DNA of 64,000 nucleotides from Nannocystis sp. (GTDB lineage Bacteria > Myxococcota_A > Polyangia > Nannocystales > Nannocystaceae). Every line of letters begins with the position of its first letter. Within the stretch, counting starts at the first letter, position 1. Below the pieces are notes generated by a model. That model saw only the letters and a list, made by a program, of their open reading frames with translations. It searched no databases and was not told the origin of the DNA. Where the stretch lies: positions 209,001-273,000 of the forward strand of contig NZ_JADJNN010000002.1 of NCBI RefSeq assembly GCF_016714285.1, read 5' to 3'. The position numbers and the translations under genes are program-made. Below, piece by piece: positions 1-8,086 of this stretch.

Positions 1-321
1 AAGTCGACGATCACCACCCAGCTCGGCAACCTCGCGGCCCGCAACGCCGTCGAGTACGCCGTGATGGCCGGCGCCGTGCTGTGGGCTCTGGCCGCCCGCA
101 TCGGCGTCGGCGTCGTCTCGCCCTTCGCCTTCAGCGCGGCGCTGATGGTGCTGCTGTGGCAGTGGCGCGGCGTGGCGGCCGCGAGCCCAATGGCGCTCAC
201 CAACGCCTTCCCGGCGATCGCCCGCTACAAGCAGGCCCTGCACCGCACGCTGTGGAGCAGCGCCCTGACCCTCGCGCTCGCGCTGTTGCTGCTGCGCGCG
301 CTCGGGGTCGGGGTCCGATGA
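1..321 (+). CDS. C-terminal fragment of a UbiA-like membrane prenyltransferase (partial)
   Basis: The gene runs in from the left edge; 106 codons are visible and end in TGA. The visible part has three hydrophobic stretches (roughly visible residues 20-35, 40-53 and 85-101) separated by basic loops. It begins with KSTITTQLGN, which resembles the K-T-T-x-x-x-x-L-G loop before the last helices of UbiA-family polyprenyl transferases. That family attaches polyprenyl chains to aromatic or other acceptors in the membrane. The DxxxD motifs that would prove it lie outside the window, so the family call is an inference. The stop overlaps the next start (ATGA at 318-321), suggesting translational coupling. 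It could instead be another polytopic membrane protein. Confidence 0.45.
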   Translation, partial: KSTITTQLGNLAARNAVEYAVMAGAVLWALAARIGVGVVSPFAFSAALMVLLWQWRGVAAASPMALTNAFPAIARYKQALHRTLWSSALTLALALLLLRALGVGVR

Positions 322-1079
322 GACAGCTCCCCCAGCTCCCGCCGCTGGCCGCCGACCGCCTGGTCGCGGCTGGACGCGAGCTCGACCTGCACGGCTGGGT
401 CCGCCGCTCGCTGGCCCCCGGCCGCGAGCTGGCGGGCGAGCTGGTCGCGGTGTGCAGCGCCGCGGCGCTGCCCGATGACGACGACGCCACCCTCGTCGCG
501 CTCGCCGAAGGTGTCGCCGAGCTGTGCGCGGCGCAGCGGCAGAGCTTCCCCGACAACCTGTGCTGCGACCTCGAATTTCTGGTCGCGCAGGCGCTGCGAC
601 GGGCCCGGCCGCGGCCAGACCCGGCGGCCGCGCTGACGCAGCAGTTGGCCCGGATGAGCCGACTGCAGCGGCTCTACGGCGGCGACACGGCGATCCGCTT
701 CCGCTACGTGCACGACTTCGTGTACGGCTTCGACTGGGCCAAGTGGGTCGGCCGCGACCCCGACCTGCGCGCCCAGGTCGGGCCCTTCGACCCCGAGTTC
801 CTGGACCACCTCGAGCGCCGCGCCCAGGCGCTGTTCGAGCTCATCGACGCGGACGACGAGGTGTACGGCCAGCTCGACGGCGAACACAGCCGCAACCCCT
901 TCCCGTTCTCGCGCGAGCCCGTCGACGAGCTGCGTCTGCACCGCGACCTCGCGGCCCGCGGCCTGGTGCCGGTGGCGGCGTGGGACCCGGACGCGCAGCC
1001 GTGCTGGCGGCGGCCCTACGCGGCCCTGCGCATCGCTCGCGCCGAGGCGCTCGGGCTCTCTCGCCCCGCGACGAGCTGA
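318..1079 (+). CDS. Hypothetical cytosolic protein, coupled to the UbiA-like gene
   Basis: A 253-residue protein that I do not recognise. The start ATG at 318 overlaps the upstream TGA, so it is probably cotranslated with the membrane protein before it. It has no signal peptide or membrane helix. It is rich in Arg, Asp and Leu, and its best-defined part is the aromatic stretch YVHDFVYGFDWAKWVGRDP near residue 135, followed by a segment with HSRNPFPFSREP near 200. These look like conserved surface motifs of a folded domain, but no catalytic signature is recognisable. The last codons and stop lie inside a short tandem repeat, so the C-terminal end may be recently altered. Confidence 0.7.
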   Translation: MRQLPQLPPLAADRLVAAGRELDLHGWVRRSLAPGRELAGELVAVCSAAALPDDDDATLVALAEGVAELCAAQRQSFPDNLCCDLEFLVAQALRRARPRPDPAAALTQQLARMSRLQRLYGGDTAIRFRYVHDFVYGFDWAKWVGRDPDLRAQVGPFDPEFLDHLERRAQALFELIDADDEVYGQLDGEHSRNPFPFSREPVDELRLHRDLAARGLVPVAAWDPDAQPCWRRPYAALRIARAEALGLSRPATS

Positions 1080-1161
1080 GCTGGCCCTCGGCTCGCGCGC
1101 CACGCCACGAACTGAGCTGGCTCTCACGCACCACGCCACGAACTGAGCTGGCGCTCGGGAC
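1071..1161 (+). repeat. Tandem repeat of about 31-36 bp, 2.7 copies
   Basis: Three units begin at 1071, 1107 and 1138 with ACGA(G/A)CTGAGCTGGC and end in CACGCC where complete. The first unit contains the last codons and TGA of the upstream gene, and the other two lie in the gap before the convergent gene. Each unit repeats the GAGCTGA or GAACTGA stop context, so downstream copies resemble duplicated gene ends. Confidence 0.8.
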
Positions 1162-1177
1162 CTGTCCTGAAGGTCAG
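1162..1177. repeat. Dispersed palindrome, degenerate copy (CTGTCC-TGAA-GGTCAG)
   Basis: A degenerate copy of the 16-bp palindrome family CTGTCC-N4-GGACAG found across this window. It overlaps the stop codon (TCA, 1174-1176 on the plus strand) of the minus-strand gene. An identical 16-mer occurs at 24021-24036. Confidence 0.7.
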
Positions 1178-1773
1178 CCGCCGGTCTGCTTGCGCTTGAG
1201 GTCGGCGACCTTCTGCTCGAGCTCGGTGACGCGGGCCTGGGCCTTGTCGTAGTTGCTCTGCACGATCTTGGCGCGCTGCGTGTTGCGGTCGTGCTCGCTG
1301 ATCGCTCCCTCGGCGAGGGTCTTCTTCATGCGCTCGAGGAAGGTGGTGCGGGCGACGAGGTCCTCGCGGGCCTGCACGAGCTTCTTCTCGAAGTAGGCGA
1401 TCTCGGCCGCGGCGCTGGGGAAGCTGGTGGGCTCCGGCTTGGGCGTGGGCATCGTGGCCAGGCCGTCGGTCGGCGCGAGCAGGCCGGGCCTGACCTGCGG
1501 GGTCATGCGCGCCTCGGCCGGGTCGACCGCGCGCGGCTGGATGCCCCGCGCGGTGCCGCTGCGGCCACCGTCGGCCATGTTGCTGCCCTGCTGCCCGGCC
1601 TTGCTGGCCTTGCCGCCGCCCGCGCCGTCGCTGGCCGCGTCGTTGTCGGGCCAGAAGATGAGCAACGCGGCGACGATGAGGATCGCCGCGCCGATCAGGA
1701 CGGCGCCGAGAGAGCCCTGGGGCTCGTCCGGAGGGGCGTTCGGGGGGACCTTCGACTTCGGCGCGTCGGACAT
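1174..1773 (-). CDS. Single-pass membrane protein with C-terminal coiled coil
   Basis: A 199-residue protein of unknown function. I start it at ATG 1773 (MSDAPKSK) because the upstream in-frame codons run into the divergent RluA-type gene. A polar, Pro-rich N-terminus (about 1-28) is followed by one hydrophobic helix (about 29-49, GAVLIGAAILIVAALLIFW) and a low-complexity Gly/Ser/Ala linker (50-85). A charged C-terminal third (about 130-195) has the heptad pattern of a coiled coil. The likely topology is a short cytoplasmic tail, one membrane anchor and a periplasmic coiled-coil domain. It faces the RluA-type gene across 25 bp, so the two probably share a promoter region. Confidence 0.7.
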   Translation of the reverse strand: MSDAPKSKVPPNAPPDEPQGSLGAVLIGAAILIVAALLIFWPDNDAASDGAGGGKASKAGQQGSNMADGGRSGTARGIQPRAVDPAEARMTPQVRPGLLAPTDGLATMPTPKPEPTSFPSAAAEIAYFEKKLVQAREDLVARTTFLERMKKTLAEGAISEHDRNTQRAKIVQSNYDKAQARVTELEQKVADLKRKQTGG

Positions 1774-1798
1774 CGCCTGCGGGTTATAACACGCGTCC

Positions 1799-2830
1799 GT
1801 GAGCGCGGACGACGGCGACATGGAGCCGCCGACCGGCGAGCTCATCCACATCCCGCTGGTGGTGGACAGCGCCCGCGACGGCTTTCGCCTCGACCGATTC
1901 CTGGTCAGCCGCATCACCCGGCTGTCACGCACGCGGGTGCAGCAGATCGTCGCCGCCGGACGGGTCCGCCGCGCCGACACCGGTGAGACCTTGCTCCGCC
2001 CGGCGCAGCGTCTGCGCGCCGGCGACGCGCTGGTGCTCGAGCGGCCCGCGCCGCGTGAGCCCAGCGTGGTCCTCGACTACCGCGAGCTGCACCGCGACGC
2101 CGATCTGCTCGTGCTCGACAAGCCCGCCGGTCTGCCGGTGCACCCGTCGGCCCGTTACCACCGCCACACGCTCACGGCGCTGATGCGCGAGCGCCTCGGG
2201 GTCGGCCACGGCTGGGAGATGGCGCACCGCCTCGACCGCGAGACCTCGGGCGTCCTGATCTTCGGCCGGCACGGCGCCTCGGCGACCACGCTCAAGCGGG
2301 CCTTCATCGCCCGCGCGGTCGAGAAGCGCTACTGGGCGCTGTGCACCGGCTGTCTCGCGGGACCTGTTCGGATCGACATGGCCCTTGGGCCAGCTCTGGG
2401 CTCGGCGATCCGGATCAAGATGGGCCCGCGGGCGGCGGGTGACGGCGGCGTGCCGGCCGTCACCGAGGTCGTGCCGCTGGCCCGCGGCAGCTTCCGCGGC
2501 GCGCCGATCACCCTGATCGAGGCGCGCCCCGAGACCGGGCGACAGCACCAGATCCGCGTGCACCTCTCGGAGATCGGGCACCCGCTGCTCGGCGACAAGC
2601 TCTACGGGCTCGAGGAGTCGCGCTTCCTCGCGGTCGTCGACGGCGAGCGAGGCGGCCACAGCACGCCGCCGGCCCGCGCGCTGGCGGAGCTCGAGGCGGA
2701 GCTGGGCCTCGGCCGGCACGCGCTGCACGCGGTGTCGCTGGCCTTCGCCCACCCCGGCGACGGCCGCCCGGTCCGCTTCACCGCGCCCTGGCCCGCCGAC
2801 CTGGCGGCGATCATGGCGGCGCCCAGCTGA
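1799..2830 (+). CDS. RluA-family 23S/tRNA pseudouridine synthase
   Basis: A 343-residue enzyme that isomerises specific uridines in RNA to pseudouridine. An N-terminal S4-like RNA-binding region (about 28-90, FRLDRFLVSRI...RVQQIVAAGRV) precedes the catalytic domain. That domain carries the family signature HRLDRETSG with catalytic Asp146, and later RPETGRQHQIRVHL and GHPLLGDKLYG. The order and length match RluA/RluC/RluD proteins; which RNA site is modified cannot be told. GTG 1799 is the assigned start; ATG 1820 is possible. A stretch near 2351-2399 contains degenerate forms of the dispersed palindrome (TGGCCCTTGGGCCA), encoding an atypical loop. Confidence 0.93.
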   Translation: MSADDGDMEPPTGELIHIPLVVDSARDGFRLDRFLVSRITRLSRTRVQQIVAAGRVRRADTGETLLRPAQRLRAGDALVLERPAPREPSVVLDYRELHRDADLLVLDKPAGLPVHPSARYHRHTLTALMRERLGVGHGWEMAHRLDRETSGVLIFGRHGASATTLKRAFIARAVEKRYWALCTGCLAGPVRIDMALGPALGSAIRIKMGPRAAGDGGVPAVTEVVPLARGSFRGAPITLIEARPETGRQHQIRVHLSEIGHPLLGDKLYGLEESRFLAVVDGERGGHSTPPARALAELEAELGLGRHALHAVSLAFAHPGDGRPVRFTAPWPADLAAIMAAPS

Positions 2831-2831
2831 G

Positions 2832-2847
2832 CTGTCCTCGGGGACAG
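2832..2847. repeat. Dispersed palindrome CTGTCC-TCGG-GGACAG
   Basis: A perfect 6-bp inverted repeat around a 4-base spacer, extended to AGCTGTCC...GGACAGGT with one mismatch. It fills the 20-bp gap between the convergent stops of the pseudouridine synthase gene (2828-2830) and the minus-strand membrane protein gene (2851-2853). No T-run follows on either side, so a classical intrinsic terminator is unlikely. Confidence 0.85.
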
Positions 2848-2850
2848 GTC

Positions 2851-3468
2851 CTAGCGGGGCGTCAGCAGCGGGCGGGCGCCGGGCTTGAGCTCCTCGACGA
2901 TGTCGCCGAAGATCACGCGCAGCGCGGTGGTCTTGCCGGCCTCGACCTCGAGCTTCATCTGGGCCTGATCGCAGCCGTCGGCGAGCCGCAGGCTGCGGTC
3001 CGGCAGGTCGATCTGCAACACACCGGGCGGCGTGCGGTCGAGGCCGAGGCGCGCCTTGCCGCCGGTCCAGGTCATCGTCCGCGGCCGCGCCTCGAGGTCG
3101 CTGCCGGGCGGCAGCTCGAACTGCTTGGCGTGCTGCGGCGGTCGCGTGCGCACGAACCACACCGCCAGCGCGACCCCGCCGGCGACGAAGCCCACGACCA
3201 GCAGCGACAGCACCACCCGCATGCGACCCCCCTGGCGGTAGCCCTCGAGGCGACCGCGGTGGTGCACGCCGATCGGCGGGTTGGCCATCAGCTCGTCGTC
3301 GCGTTCGCGGGCCGGCGGCGGCTGGATCTTGCGGGGCTCGCCGATGAGGTCACCACGCGGGTCGCCACTCACGTCGCCGCTCGGATCGCCTGTGAACGCG
3401 GTGTTCGAGTCGGCGAGCGTGAGCGGCGGCGTGGGCCTCGCGCGATCGAGGGGCGGGTCGAGGGGCAC
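2851..3468 (-). CDS. Single-pass membrane protein with periplasmic domain
   Basis: A hypothetical protein of about 205 residues. The N-terminal 60 residues are acidic and Pro-rich, with a tandem GD(P/V)(S/R)-type repeat. Then come MANPPIGVHHRG, a basic segment, and one hydrophobic helix (RVVLSLLVVGFVAGGVALAVWFV). The periplasmic domain of about 110 residues ends in LLTPR. The start is uncertain. ATG 3288 gives 145 residues, but wobble GC stays very high back to GTG 3468 and falls before it, so I extend to 3468. It lies 137 bp downstream of the FAD monooxygenase gene on the same strand. No family is recognised. Confidence 0.6.
   Translation of the reverse strand: MPLDPPLDRARPTPPLTLADSNTAFTGDPSGDVSGDPRGDLIGEPRKIQPPPARERDDELMANPPIGVHHRGRLEGYRQGGRMRVVLSLLVVGFVAGGVALAVWFVRTRPPQHAKQFELPPGSDLEARPRTMTWTGGKARLGLDRTPPGVLQIDLPDRSLRLADGCDQAQMKLEVEAGKTTALRVIFGDIVEELKPGARPLLTPR
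3338..3397 (-). repeat. 12-bp coding tandem repeat (5 units)
   Basis: Five degenerate 12-bp units (TCGCCNNNNNNN on the plus strand) in phase with the reading frame. They encode on the minus strand a repeating four-residue GDxx pattern (GDPS, GDVS, GDPR, GDLI). Similar short in-frame arrays occur in at least three other genes of the window. Confidence 0.7.
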
Positions 3469-3605
3469 GGGATCGAGGGTAAACCATGCTCGCGTCGCGG
3501 CGCGACGGGCCCGGGCGATCACGCCGCAGATCGCCTGGGGAACCGCGTACGGGCCGGCTGTTCGCCGGTCTGCGTGGTGGTTGCGGGCCGCCCGCGCTCG
3601 CGAAC

Positions 3606-5096
3606 TCAGATGAAGGTGCGGTCGTGCGGCAGCCAGGTCGGCCGGACCTGCGCCCACATCACCTGGGCGACCAGGCCGAGCTTGTTGCTGGCGAGCTGCA
3701 TGGCGCCGCTGACCTGACGCAGGCGATCGCGGGTCGGCAGGTGGGCGGCGTGGCGGGCGACGAGGCTCGACTCGATCGCGTAGCGGGCGGCCTTGAGGTA
3801 CTCGCTGAGGAACACGCCGGGTCGGCCCTCGGCGCACGACAGCAGGGCCATCGAGCGGGCGCGGGCGCTGCGACCGGAGGCCCAGTAGTCGAACAGGGCC
3901 CGCTGGATCGCGCGGGCGCCCTCGTTGCCGCCGCGGAAGACCTCGTAGATCGCGTCGGCGAGGGCCTGGCGGGTCGGCACGTAGCGGTCGTGCTCGGCCC
4001 GGTAGCGGCGCAGGCTGCCGTCGTCGAGCCAGGCCTCGTGGGCGGGCGCGTCGCTGCGGCGGCGGGCCTCCTCGCCGAGGCACTCGGCGTCGCGCAGGCC
4101 CATGGTCATGCCGCTGGCGGTGATCGGGTGCGAGCAGCCGCCGGCGTCACCGATCAGCGCGAGGCCGGGACGCACCGCGGTGGGCGCGGGCAGGTTGACG
4201 GTGGGGGCCATCTCGAAGGGGCCCTTGTGGTGGAGGATCGCGTCGGCGATCTGGTCGGCCAGCGGGTGGGGCAGGAAGGGCACGAAGGTCTCGAGCAGGA
4301 ACTCGGCCAGGCGCGCGCCCTTGACCGGCAGGTTGGCCGGGAGGTCGAGGGTCACGCGGTAGATGAGGTCGCCGCCAGAACCGGAGGTGGTGTCGCGGGA
4401 GATCGGGTAGACGAGCACCGGACCCCAGGCGCCGAGGATGATGTTGCCCCACGTCGGCGCCGGCAGGCTGGCGTTGCGCAGCTCGAGGCCGACGGTGAAG
4501 CCGACGGTCTGGCGCTGGTCGGGGATGCCGGCGAGCTTGCGCACCTGACTGGCCTTGCCGTCGGCGCCGACGACGAGGTCGGCGTGGACGGTGACCTGCT
4601 GACCGGCGGGGCCCGTGAGCACGACGCCGCAGACGCGCTCGCCGCGGTGGAGCAGCTCGTGGATGATCCAGCCCTCGAACAGGTCGACCTGGGGACACTC
4701 GCGTACGACCTGCCGCATGACCCGCACGAGGGTCTTGTGGTGGACCGCGAGGCCCTGGCTGCGCTGCCCGGGGACCTCGTCGTAGGCCAGCTCGACGTAG
4801 CGACCGTCGGCGCGCTCGAGCACGGTGAAGCCGTCGACATCGACGGCGCCCGCGGCCTTGAGCGCGGCGTAGAAGCCGAGGTCCGCGAGGATCTGGGCGC
4901 CGCGCGGGTGGATGAACTCGCCGGCGAAGCGCGGCGAGGAGCCGGGGTGACGATCGATGAGCAAGATCTTGCGGCGACGCTCGGGGTCGGCGTGCGCGAG
5001 CGCCTGCGCGGCGGCGCAGCCCGCGAGGCCGGCGCCGATGATCACGACGTCGTAGCGGTTGGCGGGCGTGGTGGCTGCTGCGGTCGCGGTGGTCAT
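3606..5096 (-). CDS. Squalene-epoxidase-like FAD-dependent monooxygenase
   Basis: A 496-residue flavoprotein. An N-terminal Rossmann motif GAGLAG (21-26) and an acidic strand end bind FAD. RFAGEFIHPRGAQIL, a middle VVGADGKASQVR and the late FAD motif GDAGGCSHPITASGMTMGL (from residue 316) match the order and spacing of squalene monooxygenases, which epoxidise squalene with O2 and NADPH. Geranylgeranyl reductases and other PHBH-fold hydroxylases share parts of this, so the substrate is inferred. The next gene upstream on the same strand, 40 bp away, encodes a triterpene-cyclase-family protein, which supports a polyprenyl epoxide substrate. The start ATG 5096 leaves a short Ala/Thr-rich leader before the dinucleotide fold. 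Confidence 0.8.
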   Translation of the reverse strand: MTTATAAATTPANRYDVVIIGAGLAGCAAAQALAHADPERRRKILLIDRHPGSSPRFAGEFIHPRGAQILADLGFYAALKAAGAVDVDGFTVLERADGRYVELAYDEVPGQRSQGLAVHHKTLVRVMRQVVRECPQVDLFEGWIIHELLHRGERVCGVVLTGPAGQQVTVHADLVVGADGKASQVRKLAGIPDQRQTVGFTVGLELRNASLPAPTWGNIILGAWGPVLVYPISRDTTSGSGGDLIYRVTLDLPANLPVKGARLAEFLLETFVPFLPHPLADQIADAILHHKGPFEMAPTVNLPAPTAVRPGLALIGDAGGCSHPITASGMTMGLRDAECLGEEARRRSDAPAHEAWLDDGSLRRYRAEHDRYVPTRQALADAIYEVFRGGNEGARAIQRALFDYWASGRSARARSMALLSCAEGRPGVFLSEYLKAARYAIESSLVARHAAHLPTRDRLRQVSGAMQLASNKLGLVAQVMWAQVRPTWLPHDRTFI

Positions 5097-5136
5097 GGGG
5101 CTCCTTGGTACGCGGGGGACCGGTGGGTTCGATCGA

Positions 5137-7056
5137 TCACAGCTGGCCACCGCGCTCGGCGAACACGGTGAGCGCGAGCGCGGCCTCGCGGACGCCCGCG
5201 CTCGGGTCGTGGCACACCGGGGTCAGGCCGAGGCCCGGGGTCCACTCGCCGCCGAGGCGCTCCGACAGCGCTGCTTGTGCCAGCTCGGGCGGGGCGCTGT
5301 CCAACAACTGGACCAGGTGCCGCGCGGCTCGCTGGGTCTGGATGCACACCGCGCCCTCGAGCGCCATGAGGCCGTGCATCGCCACGGCGGTGTCGACGAC
5401 GCTGCCGAAGCTGCCGTCCTCGCGCTGACGACCGCGGAGCTGGCGTTCAATGGTTTGGCGCAGCGGATGTGTCGGCGGACACAGTGCTGCGCTGCACAGC
5501 GCGAGCTCGCCGAGAGTGCCGAGATCGAAGCCGGCCATGTCGAGGGTGACGCGCTGCCACAGCCACTGGATCCCGCGGGCGACGCGGTCGTCGTCGGCCT
5601 GGAAGCCGAGGCGACCGAGCTGGCGCAGGGCCGCCGCGGAGACGCGGACGCGGGCGTTGTCGGTGGGCGTGCCGGCGGCGAGGAGGCTCGCGTCGCGCAG
5701 CGGGAAGCGGGTCATGAAGACCTCGGACTCGCCGCGTTCGAAGCGGGCGAAGCCGCCGTCGGGCTCCTGCATCGCGAGCAGGACCTCGACGGCGCGGCGC
5801 ATGGCGGCGCGGGCCTGGCTCTGGTGGTGCGACGATCGGGGGAGGGCGTGGAGGGCGTCGAGGACGGCGCAGGTCGAGAGGGTGTCGACGTACTTGTCGG
5901 CCCCGGCCTCGCAGGGCCAGCCGCCGGCGGGGGCGTTGGTGCGAAGCTGCCACTCGCCGATCTGGCGGATCTCCTCGCCGAGCAGGAAGGGCAGCGCGGC
6001 CTCGCCGGCGGCGATCGACGCGGCGTCGCCGGCGAGCGCGAGGCGGACCATGCGAGCGAGGGTGGTGAGCGGGGCGCAGAGGAGGCCCTGGGCCAGCTGC
6101 GGGCCCGCGGGTGTGCTGACGAGGCCGCGGGCGCGGCGGAGGTAGGCGAGGCCGCGGACGATCCGCGGGTCGTCGTAGTTGGCGCCGAGCACCCGCAGGG
6201 CGATGAGGCTCAGCAAGGTCGGGTGGGCCGCGAACCATCCGCCGTGGGCCTGCTGGGCGGCGATCATCCACCGCTGCACGCGCTTGAGGGCGGCGCCGAG
6301 GACCGGGCCGCGGGGCAGCTTGCGGATCAGCTTCACGCCCTGGTCGAAGGCCTGCAGCAGATCTCCGAGCAGACCCGGCTGGACCAGGCGCGGCAAGATC
6401 GGCTCGCCGTCGGGGCGGTGCAGCAGCAGGGGCGCGGCGCTGCTCACATGCACCCGCGCGGGCGCGCGCGAGAGCAGGAGGTATGGGGTCATCACCCCGC
6501 GGGCCCACGGCGAGACGCGGCTCGGCGACAGCCAGGTCACCGTGGGCAACAGCCACAGCTCGGCCGGCATGGTCGGCAGCCAGGCCCACGGGATGTGGCC
6601 CGCCATCGCCAGCCACAGGCGGACCTCGATGCTGCCGCGTTGGGCCCCGCCGAGCTCGTGGACGATGCGCCGCGCGCGGACCAGGTGCTCGGCCTCGGGG
6701 TCATCGCCGGACTCGACGAGGGCCCACCAGCCGAGGGCAGTGCGCGAGGGGTCGGGTCGACCGGCGGCGTCGTGCCAGGCCCCGGAGGGCTGCTGGGTGG
6801 CACGGATCCATCCCGCGAGGCCGTCGCGCTCGGCGCTGCCGAGGTCGTGGAAGAGGCGATCGGCGAGCAGGACCTCGCAGGCGAGGCCGATATCGGGGAC
6901 GCTGAGCAGGTACGGAGGCTCGCCGCGGGCGGCGGTCCGCGAGGCGACCGGGGTCTGCTCGCGCCACCAGGAGGCTGCGGTGGTGGCGCGGGCGATCGCG
7001 GCGGCGAGGCGGCCGTGGCCCTGCGGGGTCACCCGGGTCGGAGATAGAGCTGGCAT
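5137..7056 (-). CDS. Squalene-hopene cyclase family protein with degenerate acid motif
   Basis: A 639-residue protein of the class II triterpene cyclase/prenyltransferase-repeat fold. Several QW-type repeats are visible (QQPSGAW, QQAHGGW, NAPAGGW, QEPDGGF, QREDGSF). The segment PAELWLLP...SPWARGVMTPYLLL matches the PPE-LLP...WAR..PL stretch of squalene-hopene cyclases. Where those enzymes carry the proton-donating DXDD, this protein has D-T-L-S (391-394), so the central catalytic Asp is absent. It is therefore either a cyclase with different initiation chemistry or a non-cyclase relative. It lies 40 bp upstream of the epoxidase-like gene and is probably cotranscribed with it. ATG 7110 is an alternative start. 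Confidence 0.8.
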   Translation of the reverse strand: MPALSPTRVTPQGHGRLAAAIARATTAASWWREQTPVASRTAARGEPPYLLSVPDIGLACEVLLADRLFHDLGSAERDGLAGWIRATQQPSGAWHDAAGRPDPSRTALGWWALVESGDDPEAEHLVRARRIVHELGGAQRGSIEVRLWLAMAGHIPWAWLPTMPAELWLLPTVTWLSPSRVSPWARGVMTPYLLLSRAPARVHVSSAAPLLLHRPDGEPILPRLVQPGLLGDLLQAFDQGVKLIRKLPRGPVLGAALKRVQRWMIAAQQAHGGWFAAHPTLLSLIALRVLGANYDDPRIVRGLAYLRRARGLVSTPAGPQLAQGLLCAPLTTLARMVRLALAGDAASIAAGEAALPFLLGEEIRQIGEWQLRTNAPAGGWPCEAGADKYVDTLSTCAVLDALHALPRSSHHQSQARAAMRRAVEVLLAMQEPDGGFARFERGESEVFMTRFPLRDASLLAAGTPTDNARVRVSAAALRQLGRLGFQADDDRVARGIQWLWQRVTLDMAGFDLGTLGELALCSAALCPPTHPLRQTIERQLRGRQREDGSFGSVVDTAVAMHGLMALEGAVCIQTQRAARHLVQLLDSAPPELAQAALSERLGGEWTPGLGLTPVCHDPSAGVREAALALTVFAERGGQL

Positions 7057-7367
7057 ATCGCGGAGATCGGGCCCAAAAACGGGCTTCCAGACGGGTTTCG
7101 AGGCTAACATGCGACCTGGTGTGCCCAGGGTGACGCGTGTCACAGCTGGGCGAGGCCCGGAGACCCCCACACGGACGCCTGGAGGCGGTTTGCGGGTGAA
7201 ACTGGCTGCACGCTCGCCGCCCGCGGAGGGCCACGGCGGCCCGCGGCGACCCGACGACATTCGGTTCGGAGCGGCCCGGGGCGACCCGGGTCAGGGACCA
7301 GGGACCAGCATTTCGCCGCGAAGGGAACTTGCGGGAGTCGGCCTCGTTTTGCGAGACTAGGGCGACA
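7057..7367. other. Divergent intergenic region, no gene seen
   Basis: This 311-bp gap separates the minus-strand cyclase gene from a plus-strand lipoprotein gene and must hold both promoters. I see no convincing -35/-10 pair. A short direct repeat (GGGACCAGGGACCAG, about 7295-7310) is present. Confidence 0.5.
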
Positions 7368-8000
7368 ATGAACGCAAACGTGCGCGCGCTGCTGCTGATG
7401 GCTGGCTGCCTGGCCAGTGGACTGTCGATGATGAGTTGCAAGGAGGATGAGCCGGAGGAATTCGGCTTCACCTGCGTCGAGCTGAGCCAGGGAGAGAGCG
7501 TCGAGGGCGACCCCTTCGCGGGGACCTACAAGATCGTCCTCAAGCTCGACTACTTGCCGTGTCTGAAGAGCTACTACCTGGACAGGCACCCGGAGCAGCG
7601 GCTCGACGGCAAGGATGGTCCGGCGGTGTTCGAGGAGTGGAAGGAGCGCCTGTGCAGCGAGGACGTCGCGCGGCGCATCGACTGCACGGTCGAGGAGTTC
7701 AAGCAGACGTTGATGACGACGGGCACCGAGTCGTACTCGCTGGCGGTCACTTACATCACGCCGAACCCGGGGGAGCTCAACGGTCGCAAGATCTTGTGGG
7801 GCCCGGGGCCGCTGCCCGACTACGCCGAGTGTGACACCGGCGACCTGCCGTTCGCGGCGCTCACCAAGCAGTCGGGCATCACCGGCCAGAACAAGGAGGG
7901 CAAGGTCCTGTGGCAGGCCCAGTCCTTCACGGACAACAAGGGCGTCATGCAGCTGAGCGGCGGCGGGTGCATCCAGGCTCCCATCGCGCCGGTCAATTGA
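7368..8000 (+). CDS. Predicted lipoprotein, unknown function
   Basis: A 210-residue protein with an export signal (MNANVRALLLMAGCLASG...) and candidate lipidated Cys at position 14 or 24 (MMSC followed by KEDEPEEF). The mature part is polar and contains six further Cys residues, including FTC near 32 and a C-terminal GGGC near 202, suggesting disulfides outside the cytoplasm. No domain is recognised. ATG 7368 is chosen because it places the hydrophobic leader right at the N-terminus. The stop overlaps a possible TTG start of the next gene (TTGA, 7997-8000), so the two lipoprotein genes are probably cotranslated. Confidence 0.75.
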   Translation: MNANVRALLLMAGCLASGLSMMSCKEDEPEEFGFTCVELSQGESVEGDPFAGTYKIVLKLDYLPCLKSYYLDRHPEQRLDGKDGPAVFEEWKERLCSEDVARRIDCTVEEFKQTLMTTGTESYSLAVTYITPNPGELNGRKILWGPGPLPDYAECDTGDLPFAALTKQSGITGQNKEGKVLWQAQSFTDNKGVMQLSGGGCIQAPIAPVN

Positions 8001-8001
8001 C

Positions 8002-8064
8002 GGTCGGGAGGGCGGTCGGGAGGGCGGTCGGGAAGGCCGTCGGGAAGGCCGTCACGAGGGCCGT
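8002..8064 (+). repeat. 12-bp tandem repeat (about 5 units)
   Basis: Units of GGTCGGGAGGGC and variants (GGTCGGGAAGGCC, GTCACGAGGGCC) follow each other directly after the upstream stop codon. In the frame of the downstream gene they encode VGRA/VGKA repeats, relevant if that gene starts at TTG 7997. Confidence 0.75.
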
Positions 8065-8086
8065 CTGGGCCCTCGGGTGGGCCCCG

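Noticed and set aside
2832..2847. Palindrome as a classical intrinsic terminator
   Set aside because: The stem is only about 6-8 bp, no T-run follows on either strand, and identical elements lie inside translated genes.
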